A stretch of 14,996 bases of DNA from Leucobacter sp. (GTDB lineage Bacteria > Actinomycetota > Actinomycetes > Actinomycetales > Microbacteriaceae): assembly GCA_031178565.1 (NCBI GenBank), contig JAPSIU010000037.1, positions 1-14,996 of the forward strand, in the 5' to 3' direction. Positions 1-6,924 of this stretch are shown here, one piece after another (the stretch's first letter is position 1; every line of letters starts with the position of its first letter). The notes beneath the pieces are model-generated. The model was not told the origin of the DNA, did no database searches, and saw only the letters and a list, made by a program, of their open reading frames with translations. The position numbers and the translations under genes are program-made.

Positions 1-138
1 GATCTCCCCGGTGCCGTCGCCGGCGGCTCCTGCTTCCCCGGATGCCCCGGTGACGCTGCAGCCGCTGAGCAGCAGCGCCGAGGCGGCGAGACCGGTGAGC
101 ATGAACTTCAGCCGGCTCCTTCGCGCGGTCGGTTTCAT
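1..138 (-). CDS. Substrate-binding lipoprotein of a probable sugar ABC transporter, N-terminus only (partial)
   Basis: Translating leftward from 138 gives 46 residues before the window edge. They form a classic bacterial lipoprotein signal: a basic start (MKPTARRSRLKF), a hydrophobic stretch (residues 13-24) and the lipobox LLSGC with the lipidated cysteine at residue 27. A flexible Gly/Ala/Ser-rich tether follows, as usual in actinobacterial extracytoplasmic solute-binding proteins. The start is fixed by a strong AAGGAGG at 145-151 and by an ATGA overlap with the stop of the upstream kinase, so the two are translationally coupled. Coupling to a sugar kinase beside a ROK regulator suggests an ABC sugar-uptake component. 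That role is inferred from context because the ligand-binding domain lies outside the window. The lipoprotein call is firm; the substrate is unknown. Confidence 0.75.
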   Translation of the reverse strand, partial: MKPTARRSRLKFMLTGLAASALLLSGCSVTGASGEAGAAGDGTGEI

Positions 139-1103
139 GGTGTTCCTCCTTGTTCGTAGTGCGGAAGTGCGGTCCTGTCGGACGCGATGGGTTCGGACGC
201 GGCCGACGCGGCTCCGGCGGCGGCGCGGCGCGCCAACTCGAGCGCTCCGCCGACGGGGTCGCCGAGGAGCACGATGAGGGGGGTGGTGACCTGTTCGCGC
301 TCGAGCGCCTCGCGCAGCCGCCGCTGCAGGAGCGGTTGATGCACGATGACGCCGCCCGCGGTGACCACGGCTTCGGCGCGGGCTCCGCGCTCGAGCGCCG
401 TGCGGACCCCGACCGCGAGTTCCTCTGCGGCCAGCTCGATGATGCGATGCGCCGATTCGGCTCCGGCCTCGGCGGCTGCGAACACCGCGGGGGCCGCGCT
501 CGCCCAGTGGTGAATGGATGCTCGGTGCAGGAACGTCTCGGCGAGCCCCTCGACCGTCCCGACCCCGTAGTGCTGGAGGAGGTGCCGCGCGAGCTCGTCC
601 GGCTCGAGCCCCAGATCGTGGTCGTGGAGCGTCGACTTGACCGATTCGCGGACGAGGCTGGGAGCGCTTCCGGGGTCTCCGATCATCCAGCCGTGACCGC
701 CGACGGTGATGATGCGCCCCTCCGCCGAGATGCCGACCACGATGGATCCCGTGCCGGCGATGACTCCGACGGCGGATTCCACGCCGGCGGCGGGGGCGAG
801 GAGCGAGGCGTCGTTGAGTACGACGAGGGGGCCGTCGTGGTGAACGCGGAGGGCGGAACGGAATCCCGCGATGAGGGACTCCGAATCGCATCCGTGCGCG
901 CCGACGGCAAGTGCGGATCCCCGATCCGCGCCGAGGCGGTAGGCGTGACCGAGGAGGACCGCTGCGGCGTCCGGATCGGAGAGGCCGCGCTGCGCCGTCC
1001 AGTCGACGGTGTCGAGGCGCGCGTCGGAGTGGTCGTCGCGATCGACGGCTCCGACTCGGATCCGAGTGTGCGTGCCGCCGATGTCGATGCCGATGAGCTT
1101 CAT
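135..1103 (-). CDS. BadF/BadG/BcrA/BcrD-type sugar kinase, N-acetylglucosamine-kinase-like
   Basis: A 322-aa cytoplasmic protein of the ASKHA ATPase superfamily. The phosphate-1 loop DIGGTHTR is at residues 7-14, with Asp7 as the metal/phosphate ligand. The candidate catalytic Asp is residue 98 (LNDAS). The phosphate-2 loop GTGS is at 117-120, followed by the family's GGHGWMIGDPGSA at 135-147, which resembles eukaryotic and bacterial GlcNAc kinases. It would phosphorylate an imported amino sugar, such as GlcNAc, or a related sugar, using ATP. It is first in a leftward operon and overlaps the lipoprotein gene by ATGA (136-138). The start at 1103 leaves a full-length N-terminal fold. A -10-like TACTCT and a palindromic operator candidate lie just upstream, facing a divergent ROK regulator. 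Family assignment is firm; the exact sugar is inferred. Confidence 0.85.
   Translation of the reverse strand: MKLIGIDIGGTHTRIRVGAVDRDDHSDARLDTVDWTAQRGLSDPDAAAVLLGHAYRLGADRGSALAVGAHGCDSESLIAGFRSALRVHHDGPLVVLNDASLLAPAAGVESAVGVIAGTGSIVVGISAEGRIITVGGHGWMIGDPGSAPSLVRESVKSTLHDHDLGLEPDELARHLLQHYGVGTVEGLAETFLHRASIHHWASAAPAVFAAAEAGAESAHRIIELAAEELAVGVRTALERGARAEAVVTAGGVIVHQPLLQRRLREALEREQVTTPLIVLLGDPVGGALELARRAAAGAASAASEPIASDRTALPHYEQGGTP
145..151 (-). promoter_or_regulatory. Ribosome binding site of the lipoprotein gene
   Basis: On the minus strand AAGGAGG lies 6 nt before the ATG at 138, inside the last codons of the upstream kinase. It decides the lipoprotein start and supports coupled translation. 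Confidence 0.8.
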
Positions 1104-1106
1104 TGA

Positions 1107-1129
1107 TCTTATTTCTCAGAGTAAAAAGA
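1107..1129. promoter_or_regulatory. Candidate ROK repressor operator (23-bp imperfect inverted repeat)
   Basis: Centred on 1118, 9 of 11 base pairs are complementary across the axis (mismatches at 1111/1125 and 1114/1122). The half-sites are AT-rich (TCTTATTT on the left, AAAAAGA on the right), in sharp contrast to the GC-rich surroundings. They recall the AT-rich half-sites of Mlc/NagC-type ROK repressors. The repeat covers the kinase -10 and start region in the kinase/ROK divergent gap, the expected place for a ROK operator. Binding by the adjacent regulator is inferred. Confidence 0.6.
1118..1123 (-). promoter_or_regulatory. -10 element of the sugar kinase operon
   Basis: TACTCT on the minus strand matches the TAnnnT form of the principal sigma factor. 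It would start transcription near 1111, leaving a leader of only about 8 nt with no clear Shine-Dalgarno. No convincing -35 was seen. The hexamer sits inside the inverted repeat at 1107-1129, so a bound repressor would block it. Confidence 0.5.
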
Positions 1130-1207
1130 AGTTGTGGGACGAGCGTAACCCCCGCACACCGCGCCGTCAACATGAACCGGAGACGCGGGCGAGCCGTCGC
1201 CGCGGCC

Positions 1208-1213
1208 TAGACT
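1208..1213 (+). promoter_or_regulatory. -10 element for a leaderless ROK transcript
   Basis: TAGACT ends 6 nt before the ATG at 1220. No Shine-Dalgarno lies in between, so transcription probably starts at the A of the start codon. Confidence 0.55.
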
Positions 1214-1219
1214 TGCCCC

Positions 1220-2416
1220 ATGCGTGGCGCTGACGGACTCAGGGGGCTCGCGATCGACGACCGCCCGACGAGCACCACCGCCATCGCGGCTTCGAATCAG
1301 GCGGCGATCGTGGAGACGCTTCGCACGTACGGGCCCTCCTCCAAGCTCCGGATCAGCGAGGTCACCGGCCTGAGCGCCGCCACCGTGAATCGGTTGGCCA
1401 AGCAGCTCGGGGACCGCGGGTTGGTGGCGCAGGCCGGGACTGAGGCCTCGAGCGGGGGCCGCCCGCCGGTCGTGCTGGGGGTCGTGCGGGAGGCCGTCGT
1501 CGTCGGCGCGGTGCAGGTTCACCAGGACCGCGTCATCGGCGGGCTCGTCGGCTTCGACGGTTCGATCCTGGAGCGGCACGAGCGCCCGATCCTCACCGAG
1601 GACCAGGATGCCGGCCCCGCCTGCCTGCGAGACGTGATGGAGTTCCTCATCGCGCGGGGTGCCGAGCGCGCGACGCCGCTCCGGGCGATCGGGGTGTCGA
1701 TCGCGGGGCTCACGAGCAGTGACGGCCCGGTCACCGGACTCGACGCGCGGTACTGGCCCGAACTCCCGATCGAGCGGGTCGTCGAAGGCTTCGACGTGCC
1801 CGTGACCGTCGAGAACGACGCCAACGTGCTCGCGATCGGCGAGCTGTATCGAGGCGTCGGCCGGTCCACCGGCCATTTCGTCGCGCTGATCCTGGATCGC
1901 GGCCTCGGCTCGGGCGTGGTCGTGAACGGCGCGCTCTATCGCGGCGCGCGTGCGGCTGCGGGCGAGGTCGGACATCTCCTGCTGCGCTCGGACGCGCTCC
2001 ACGCCGAGCCGCAGGAGCACGGGGAGCTCGAGGCGGTTCTGGATCCGGAATCCGTGACGCGCGCGGCTTCGCGAGCGGGCATCGCCAGTGGGCGCTTGCT
2101 CACGGCGCCGGAGATCATCGCGCTCGCGATGGACGGCGAGGCTCGCGCCGAGCTCATCGCGAGCGGGGTGCTGGATGGTCTCGCGCGTGCGGTCGCAGCG
2201 CTCGCCAGTATTCTCGACCCGAGCGTCATCGTGCTCGGCGAGGGTTTGTACCTTCGGGCCGACACGGTGATCCCGGCCCTGCGGCAGCGGCTGGAGGGCC
2301 GGATCCCGTTCGTGCCGGAGATCCGCCCCGCATCGCTCGGGGCGGACGCGGTGCTGCTCGGGGCGGCGGAGATGGCGCTGCGGGCGACGAAGCTGCCGGT
2401 CCCGCTCCTGCCCTAG
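1220..2416 (+). CDS. ROK-family transcriptional regulator (zinc-motif-less)
   Basis: 398 aa. Residues 25-70 form a winged helix-turn-helix (recognition part about 46-62, VTGLSAATVNRLAKQL), and residues 93 onward form the ROK sugar-kinase-like domain. ROK landmarks are present: VENDANVLAIGE at 198-209 and RGLGSGVVVNGALYRGA at 227-243, followed by GEVGH with Glu249 and His252. Two usual elements are missing. The N-terminal ATP-binding DxGxT is degenerate (residues 95-113). The CxCGxxGCxE zinc motif after GEVGH is absent; the only cysteine in the protein is near residue 135. It is therefore a regulator, not a kinase. Divergence from a sugar kinase and lipoprotein operon suggests it represses that operon until a sugar ligand binds. 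The start at 1220 is supported by a -10 hexamer spaced for leaderless expression. Confidence 0.87.
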   Translation: MRGADGLRGLAIDDRPTSTTAIAASNQAAIVETLRTYGPSSKLRISEVTGLSAATVNRLAKQLGDRGLVAQAGTEASSGGRPPVVLGVVREAVVVGAVQVHQDRVIGGLVGFDGSILERHERPILTEDQDAGPACLRDVMEFLIARGAERATPLRAIGVSIAGLTSSDGPVTGLDARYWPELPIERVVEGFDVPVTVENDANVLAIGELYRGVGRSTGHFVALILDRGLGSGVVVNGALYRGARAAAGEVGHLLLRSDALHAEPQEHGELEAVLDPESVTRAASRAGIASGRLLTAPEIIALAMDGEARAELIASGVLDGLARAVAALASILDPSVIVLGEGLYLRADTVIPALRQRLEGRIPFVPEIRPASLGADAVLLGAAEMALRATKLPVPLLP

Positions 2417-2508
2417 GAGGCCCTCCGCTCGCGCGAGTGCTGCTGCAGCCGTTCGAGCACGTGGGCGGGATCAGGATCAGCGTCCCCGGCGCCCCCGGAT
2501 CCGCGCGA

Positions 2509-3372
2509 TCAGCCGCCGCGCGCCCGCGTGTGAGCCCAGACGACGGCCTGGATCCGATCCCGCACCCCGAGCTTCTGGAGCAGGTTGGAGACGTGCGTCT
2601 TGACCGTCGCCTCTCCGAGGAACAGCTCGCGCGCGATCTCCGCGTTCGACTTGCCCTCCGCGAGGAGCGCCAGCACGTCGCGCTCCCGCTCGGTGAGACC
2701 GGCGCGCTCCATCGCGGCCCGAGCGTCGTCCGTCGCGTCGGTCGAGGCACCGCCCGCACCTGAGCCCGCACCCGGCCCCGCACCCGTCTCGGCCCCGCTG
2801 CCGCTCGCGGACCGACCGGCGAGCGCCGCCGCTCCGTGCTGCGTGTTCGCGTGCGCGACCCGCTCGATCACGGCCCGCGTCACGTCGGCCCCGAGCAGCG
2901 CACCGCCGCTCGCGAGCGTCCGCACGGCGTCGATGAGCTGCTCGGCGCGCGAGGTCTTGAGCAGGAAGCCGCTGACCCCCGCCGCAAGCGCATCGAAGAG
3001 GTAGTTCTCGTGACCGAAGGTGGTGAGGATCAGCACCGAGGGCGAGGGCGAGGGCGAGGGCGAGGTCGAGGGCGAGCCGGAGGAGTCGGGGGAGTCGGGC
3101 TCGGCGCCGGAACCCGAGCCGGAGTTGGCCGAGCCGCCGGATCCCGCACCGCCGACCCCCTTCAGGATCCGGCGCGACGCCTCGATCCCGTCCATGACGG
3201 GCATCTCGACGTCCATGCAGATGACGTCGGGTGCGAGCGACGCCGCGAGCTCTACGGCATCGGCCCCGTTCGCGGCCTCGGCGACCACCTCGAGGTCGGG
3301 TTCCGACTCCAGGATGATCCGGAAGCCGGATCGCACCAGCTCCTGGTCGTCGACGAGCAGTACGCGGATCAT
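2509..3372 (-). CDS. NarL/LuxR-type response regulator with low-complexity inserts
   Basis: 287 aa, clearly longer than the usual ~210-220 for this family. The receiver has the acidic pair Asp8/Asp9, phospho-acceptor Asp54 (CMDVEMP), Thr117/Thr118 and Lys139. The C-terminal LuxR helix-turn-helix spans about 226-281 (LTERERDVLALLAEG, then IARELFLGEATVKTHVSNLL). The extra length comes from two Ser/Gly/Pro/Ala-rich stretches. One, residues about 72-112, lies between helix 3 and strand 4 of the receiver, normally a short loop. The other, about 187-215, is in the inter-domain linker. The start overlaps the kinase stop by ATGA (3369-3372), with AGGAGG at 3382-3387. It probably controls the divergent ABC-2 transporter when phosphorylated by the kinase. 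Family is certain; target genes are inferred. Confidence 0.93.
   Translation of the reverse strand: MIRVLLVDDQELVRSGFRIILESEPDLEVVAEAANGADAVELAASLAPDVICMDVEMPVMDGIEASRRILKGVGGAGSGGSANSGSGSGAEPDSPDSSGSPSTSPSPSPSPSVLILTTFGHENYLFDALAAGVSGFLLKTSRAEQLIDAVRTLASGGALLGADVTRAVIERVAHANTQHGAAALAGRSASGSGAETGAGPGAGSGAGGASTDATDDARAAMERAGLTERERDVLALLAEGKSNAEIARELFLGEATVKTHVSNLLQKLGVRDRIQAVVWAHTRARGG
3038..3073. repeat. GAGGGC hexanucleotide tandem repeat inside the response regulator gene
   Basis: Six consecutive 6-bp units, five perfect and one GAGGTC (3062-3067). On the coding strand they give alternating Ser-Pro dipeptides (about residues 100-112) in the receiver loop. The unit is two codons, so gain or loss of units changes loop length without a frameshift. 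Confidence 0.9.
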
Positions 3373-4643
3373 GCCTCTGCGCCTCCTGTCTCTCCGAGCG
3401 GGACGCGCGCCCGCACCATGAATCCGCCGCGCTCGCGACGCTCGGCCTGCACGGTCCCGCCGACCGCGCCGACGCGCTCGCGCATCCCGCGCAGCCCGAG
3501 GCCCGGCCGGTCGCGGCTCTGCGGTTCCAGCGTCATCCGCACTCCGTCATCGGTGACCTCCACTTCGACGGAGTCCCGCTCGAAGCGCAGCCGCACCTCC
3601 GCCGATGCACCCCGCCCGGCGTGCTTGCGCACGTTCGTGAGCGCCTCCTGCACGACGCGATACAGCGCGACGTCGACGAGCAGCGGCAGGGGGCGGGGTT
3701 CCCCGGCGACGATGAGGGTCACGGGCACGCCGGCGCTCTGCGACTCGGAGAGAAGCGACGAGAGCTGGGCGATCCCGACCGTCGTCGATGAGTCCTCCGC
3801 TTCGGGCGTGCGCAGCGTGCGCACGAGTCTCCGCAGCTCCGTCACCGCGGAGTGAGCGCTCTCCTCGACGACTTCGAGCGCGGCGGCGGCGCGGACCGGA
3901 TCCCGATCGAGGCTGCGGCGCGCCGCAGCGGCCTGGATCCCCATCACCGAGACGTGGTGAGCGACGACGTCGTGGAGTTCCCGGGCGATCGCGATGCGAT
4001 CGAGCGCCACGGCCTGTGCCGCGCTCGTCTGCCGCTCCAGCTCCAGTTCCCGGCCCTGCGCCTCGAGCTGGGCCTGCGTGCGTGCCGCCCGCCACGAGCG
4101 CTCGCCGAAGTAGAACGCGCCGCCGAAGTAGAGGACGTTCGTGATGATCTGGATCACGGCGAAGGTGGCGTAGGCGGAGAAGATGCCCGAGCGGGAGAAG
4201 TCGGGGAAGGCGTCCTCCTCGGAGGAGGCGATGATCAGGGAGAGCACCAGCCAGACGAGCATGCCGACGCCGATCCCGAGCCTCGACCAGAAGGCGAGCG
4301 CCCGGTTCCGCTCCCAGGCGCCGACCGTGTAGAGGGCCACGAAGAGGCAGATGTTGACGATCAGGACCTCGGGGACGCCGTGTTCGCCGCAGACGTAGAA
4401 GCCGGCCGTCACCACGAGGGCGACGGGCACCGGATAGCGGCGCCGAAGGGCGAGCGGCAGTGTGCACAGGCCGAGTCCGACGGCCCACACCCAGGGCTCG
4501 GCGGGATCCTCGTAGAGGCCCGTGCGCTGGTAGAGCAGGGAAGTCGTCGTCGCGGCGAAGGCGAGCAGGATCGCGAGGCCGATGTCGAAGCGGAACGCCG
4601 TCGGGCCGGGTTTCGGTCTGCTCCACTCGGCGGTCTCGGTCAT
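3369..4643 (-). CDS. NarL-type membrane sensor histidine kinase
   Basis: 424 aa. Residues about 18-180 contain around five hydrophobic membrane segments with short loops and no large extracellular sensor domain, a membrane-sensing layout. A coiled helix (about 185-215) leads to the HisKA_3 dimerisation domain with phospho-acceptor His224 in RELHDVVAHHVSVM. The HATPase has an N-box at about 332-341 (QEALTNVRKH) and GLGLRGMRERV at 381-391. The G1 box reads DDGVR rather than the usual DxGxG, a small departure. The start at 4643 was chosen because it opens the membrane domain and lies 7 nt after a TACCCT -10 hexamer; reading further upstream in this frame only runs through the promoter region and antisense to the ABC gene. 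Its partner regulator overlaps the 3' end. The signal is unknown; an envelope or antimicrobial signal exported by the divergent ABC is plausible. Confidence 0.92.
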   Translation of the reverse strand: MTETAEWSRPKPGPTAFRFDIGLAILLAFAATTTSLLYQRTGLYEDPAEPWVWAVGLGLCTLPLALRRRYPVPVALVVTAGFYVCGEHGVPEVLIVNICLFVALYTVGAWERNRALAFWSRLGIGVGMLVWLVLSLIIASSEEDAFPDFSRSGIFSAYATFAVIQIITNVLYFGGAFYFGERSWRAARTQAQLEAQGRELELERQTSAAQAVALDRIAIARELHDVVAHHVSVMGIQAAAARRSLDRDPVRAAAALEVVEESAHSAVTELRRLVRTLRTPEAEDSSTTVGIAQLSSLLSESQSAGVPVTLIVAGEPRPLPLLVDVALYRVVQEALTNVRKHAGRGASAEVRLRFERDSVEVEVTDDGVRMTLEPQSRDRPGLGLRGMRERVGAVGGTVQAERRERGGFMVRARVPLGETGGAEA

Positions 4644-4650
4644 GACTTCC

Positions 4651-4656
4651 AGGGTA
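4651..4656 (-). promoter_or_regulatory. -10 element for leaderless histidine kinase transcript
   Basis: TACCCT on the minus strand ends 7 nt before the ATG at 4643, so the mRNA would begin at or next to the start codon. Confidence 0.5.
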
Positions 4657-4678
4657 GGGGCTGCGCCGCACCCGCCGC

Positions 4679-4696
4679 CTCCGCCTCGAGGCGGAG
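4679..4696. promoter_or_regulatory. Perfect 18-bp palindrome, candidate response-regulator operator
   Basis: CTCCGCCTCGAGGCGGAG is self-complementary over all 18 bases, with no spacer. It lies in the divergent gap between the kinase and ABC genes, about 23 bp upstream of the kinase -10 and about 90 bp upstream of the ABC -10. The position suits an operator for the NarL-type regulator encoded next door. Binding is inferred; a GC-rich palindrome could also act as a cruciform or transcript hairpin. Confidence 0.45.
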
Positions 4697-4705
4697 ATCC
4701 AGACC

Positions 4706-4733
4706 GACGGGATCCGGGGTGACGGGATCCGGG
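4706..4733. repeat. Direct repeat GACGGGATCCGGG x2
   Basis: Two perfect 13-bp copies at 4706-4718 and 4721-4733, 15 bp apart start to start. A third GGGATCC sits at 4777-4783 beside the ABC -10. Possible regulator-binding direct repeats upstream of the ABC operon, or by-products of the general GGATCC richness of this DNA. Confidence 0.5.
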
Positions 4734-4784
4734 CCGCGGCCGAAGTTCCGCCTCGCGGGGGAAGCGGCGCGGGACCGGGATCCC

Positions 4785-4807
4785 TAGCGTTGAGGTGAGG
4801 AAAGGAG
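4785..4807 (+). promoter_or_regulatory. -10 and Shine-Dalgarno of the ABC-2 transporter operon
   Basis: TAGCGT (4785-4790) is a TAnnnT -10. It is followed by AAAGGAG (4801-4807) 4 nt before the ATG at 4812, so this gene has a short leader with a true Shine-Dalgarno, unlike the divergent kinase. Confidence 0.55.
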
Positions 4808-4811
4808 CGAG

Positions 4812-5729
4812 ATGATCGAAATCGCAGACGTCTCCCGCAGCTTCGGGGACCGCAGGGTGCTCGACGGGGTGGGCTTCCGCGTCGAGGACGGCCGGATGAC
4901 CGGCTTCGTCGGCGGAAACGGGGCGGGCAAGACCACGACCATGCGCATCATCCTGGGGGTGCTGTCGGCTGACGCCGGAGAGGTGACGCTCGACGGGACG
5001 CCGCTCGCCCCGGGCGACCGCGCACGCTTCGGCTACATGCCGGAGGAGCGCGGGCTCTATCCGAAGATGAAGGTGCTCGAGCAGCTCGTCTACCTCGGTC
5101 GCCTGCACGGGATGAGCCCGGCCGCCGCGAAGACGTCGGCCTCGGCTCTGCTCGAGCGTCTCGGGCTCGCGGAGCGCGCAGACGATACCTTGGAGAGCCT
5201 CTCGCTCGGCAACCAGCAGCGCGCCCAGATCGCCGCGGCCCTCGTGCACGAGCCCATCGCCCTCGTGCTCGACGAACCGTTCTCCGGCCTCGATCCCATG
5301 GCCGTCGAGGTCGTGCTCGGGGTGCTCCGCGACTACGCGGCGCAGGGCGCGCCGGTGCTCTTCTCCTCGCACCAGCTCGACATCGTGGAGCGGCTCTGCG
5401 ACGACATCGTGGTCATCGGCGGGGGCAGGATCCTCGCCCAGGGCTCGCGCGAATCGCTCCGCTCCGAGCACTCGGGGAGCACGTTCGAGATCGAGCTCGC
5501 GGGTCCCTCGGCCGATGCGGGCTGGGTGCGGGATCAGCCCGGCATCGTCGTGACCCACCTCGACGGAGGCTTCGCCCGCTTCGACGCCGACACCGATGAC
5601 GCGGCGCACGCGGTGCTGCGGCGCGCGGTCGGGGCCGCTCCTGTCAGTGGCGGATCCGGAACGCTCGTGCGCCGGTTCGCGCCCGTCACCCCCTCGCTCG
5701 CCCAGATCTTCAAGGAGGTCGTGAAATGA
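4812..5729 (+). CDS. ABC-2 type transporter ATP-binding protein (NatA-like)
   Basis: 305 aa. The nucleotide-binding domain occupies about 1-220. It has Walker A GGNGAGKT (34-41), signature LSLGNQQR (130-137; the usual LSGGQ is altered to LSLGN), Walker B LVLDEP (151-156), D-loop SGLD (158-161) and H-loop His187. Residues about 222-305 form the C-terminal extension common in NatA/YhaQ-type exporters. It powers the permease encoded immediately downstream by hydrolysing ATP at the cytoplasmic face. It overlaps the permease gene by ATGA (5726-5729). The divergent two-component system is the likely regulator. Substrate unknown; related pairs export ions, peptides or antibiotics. Confidence 0.93.
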   Translation: MIEIADVSRSFGDRRVLDGVGFRVEDGRMTGFVGGNGAGKTTTMRIILGVLSADAGEVTLDGTPLAPGDRARFGYMPEERGLYPKMKVLEQLVYLGRLHGMSPAAAKTSASALLERLGLAERADDTLESLSLGNQQRAQIAAALVHEPIALVLDEPFSGLDPMAVEVVLGVLRDYAAQGAPVLFSSHQLDIVERLCDDIVVIGGGRILAQGSRESLRSEHSGSTFEIELAGPSADAGWVRDQPGIVVTHLDGGFARFDADTDDAAHAVLRRAVGAAPVSGGSGTLVRRFAPVTPSLAQIFKEVVK

Positions 5730-6874
5730 CCACGCAGACGGCAGATCGGACGTCGCCGCCGCCTCGGCGCGGGAGCGCCGGAACCGCACGCCCGATGAGC
5801 GGCCCGCAGGGCGCGTGGATCGTCGCCGAGCGCGAGATCACGACACGACTGCGCAGCAAGGCATTCCTCATCTCGACCGGCCTGATCCTGCTGCTGGTGC
5901 TCGCCGGTGTGCTGTTCAGCGGCTTCATGGCGCAGTCCGGGGGCTTCGGGGGCCCCGCGAAGGTGGCTGCGGTCGGATCCGCCGCGACCGCCCTGGAAGA
6001 GGGCGGTTTCGACGTGACCGAGGCGTCCGATCGCGGCGCGGCCGAACAGCTGGTGCGCGACGGCGAGGTCGAGGCGGCCGTCGTGCCGGGCGGAGACACA
6101 CCCGTCGACCTCACGGTGCTGGCACTCGACAGCGCGCCGACCGAGCTGATCCAGGCCCTGTCGGCGGCCCCCTCGGTCGAGCTGCTCGACCCGACGGCCA
6201 GCAACCCCTTCCTCGCCTACCTCATCGCGATCGGCTTCGGGATCGTGTTCATGATGAGCGCCGTCACCTTCGGCACCACCATCGCGCAGAGTGTGGTCGA
6301 GGAGAAGCAGACGCGCGTCGTCGAGATCCTGCTCGCCACGGTCTCCGCGCGGACGATGCTCGCCGGCAAGATCCTCGGCAACAGCATCCTCGCGCTCGCC
6401 CAGGTCGTCGCGATCGTGGCGCTCGCCTCGGTCGGCATGCTCGCCACGGGCCAGGATCTGCTGCTCGGAGAACTGGGGACCTCGCTCATCTGGTTCGGGA
6501 TCCTCTTCGCGTTCGGATTCGTTCTGCTCGCGGCGATGTACGCGGCGCTCGCGGCCCTCGTGTCGCGACAGGAGGACATCGGATCCGTCACGAGCCCCGT
6601 GATGATGCTCGTGATGCTGCCCTACGTCGGTGTGATCATGTTCAACGACAACCCGCAGGCCCTCGCGATCATGAGTTATATTCCGTTCTCCGCACCCGTC
6701 GGTATGCCGATGCGGCTATATCTCGGAACCGCGGAGTGGTGGGAGCCGTTCCTGTCGCTGGGGATCCTCGTGGTGACCATCGCTGTGGTGCTCTGGATCG
6801 GGGCGCGGATCTACAGCAACTCGATCCTGCGCACGGGGGCCCGGGTCAAGCTCGGCGACGCGATTCGCGGGTAG
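5726..6874 (+). CDS. ABC-2 type permease (NatB-like)
   Basis: 382 aa integral membrane protein. A Pro/Arg-rich cytoplasmic N-terminus (about 1-45) precedes TM1 (about 47-68). A large extracytoplasmic domain (about 70-160) follows, then roughly five C-terminal membrane segments (from about 164 to 370). The loop motif EEKQTRVVEILL, typical of NatB/YhaP-type ABC-2 permeases, lies after TM2, and a conserved VSRQEDIGS segment precedes a later helix. The start is set by AAGGAGG (5712-5718) 7 nt upstream and by the ATGA overlap with the ATPase gene, so the two are co-translated in one complex. The large external loop between TM1 and TM2 fits the NatB architecture. The exported compound cannot be read from sequence. 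Confidence 0.9.
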   Translation: MTTQTADRTSPPPRRGSAGTARPMSGPQGAWIVAEREITTRLRSKAFLISTGLILLLVLAGVLFSGFMAQSGGFGGPAKVAAVGSAATALEEGGFDVTEASDRGAAEQLVRDGEVEAAVVPGGDTPVDLTVLALDSAPTELIQALSAAPSVELLDPTASNPFLAYLIAIGFGIVFMMSAVTFGTTIAQSVVEEKQTRVVEILLATVSARTMLAGKILGNSILALAQVVAIVALASVGMLATGQDLLLGELGTSLIWFGILFAFGFVLLAAMYAALAALVSRQEDIGSVTSPVMMLVMLPYVGVIMFNDNPQALAIMSYIPFSAPVGMPMRLYLGTAEWWEPFLSLGILVVTIAVVLWIGARIYSNSILRTGARVKLGDAIRG

Positions 6875-6878
6875 CGCG

Positions 6879-6890
6879 GCGGGTTCCCGC
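6879..6890 (+). terminator. Weak GC hairpin after the ABC operon
   Basis: GCGGGTTCCCGC can fold as a 4-bp stem with a 4-nt loop, 4 nt after the permease stop. There is no T tract, so it is only a possible terminator. Confidence 0.25.
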
Positions 6891-6911
6891 GGCGCCGGGC
6901 GGGGCCGCGGC

Positions 6912-6917
6912 TACGCT
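6912..6917 (+). promoter_or_regulatory. -10 element for leaderless cytidine deaminase transcript
   Basis: TACGCT ends 7 nt before the ATG at 6925. No Shine-Dalgarno is present between them, so a leaderless mRNA is likely. Confidence 0.5.
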
Positions 6918-6924
6918 GGGGCGC

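Noticed and set aside
2417..2508. Terminator between the convergent ROK and response regulator genes
   Set aside because: Only a short self-complementary CTCGCGCGAG is present, with no usable loop and no T tract.
4644..5789. Long upstream extension of the histidine kinase frame
   Set aside because: The open frame continues antisense through the ABC ATPase gene, which has all its motifs. The extension has no kinase-like features, and the start at 4643 has a suitable -10.
5815..6924. Long plus-strand frame ahead of cytidine deaminase
   Set aside because: It is an Arg/Gly-rich shadow of the ABC-2 permease gene in another frame. Only the part from 6925 encodes a family protein.
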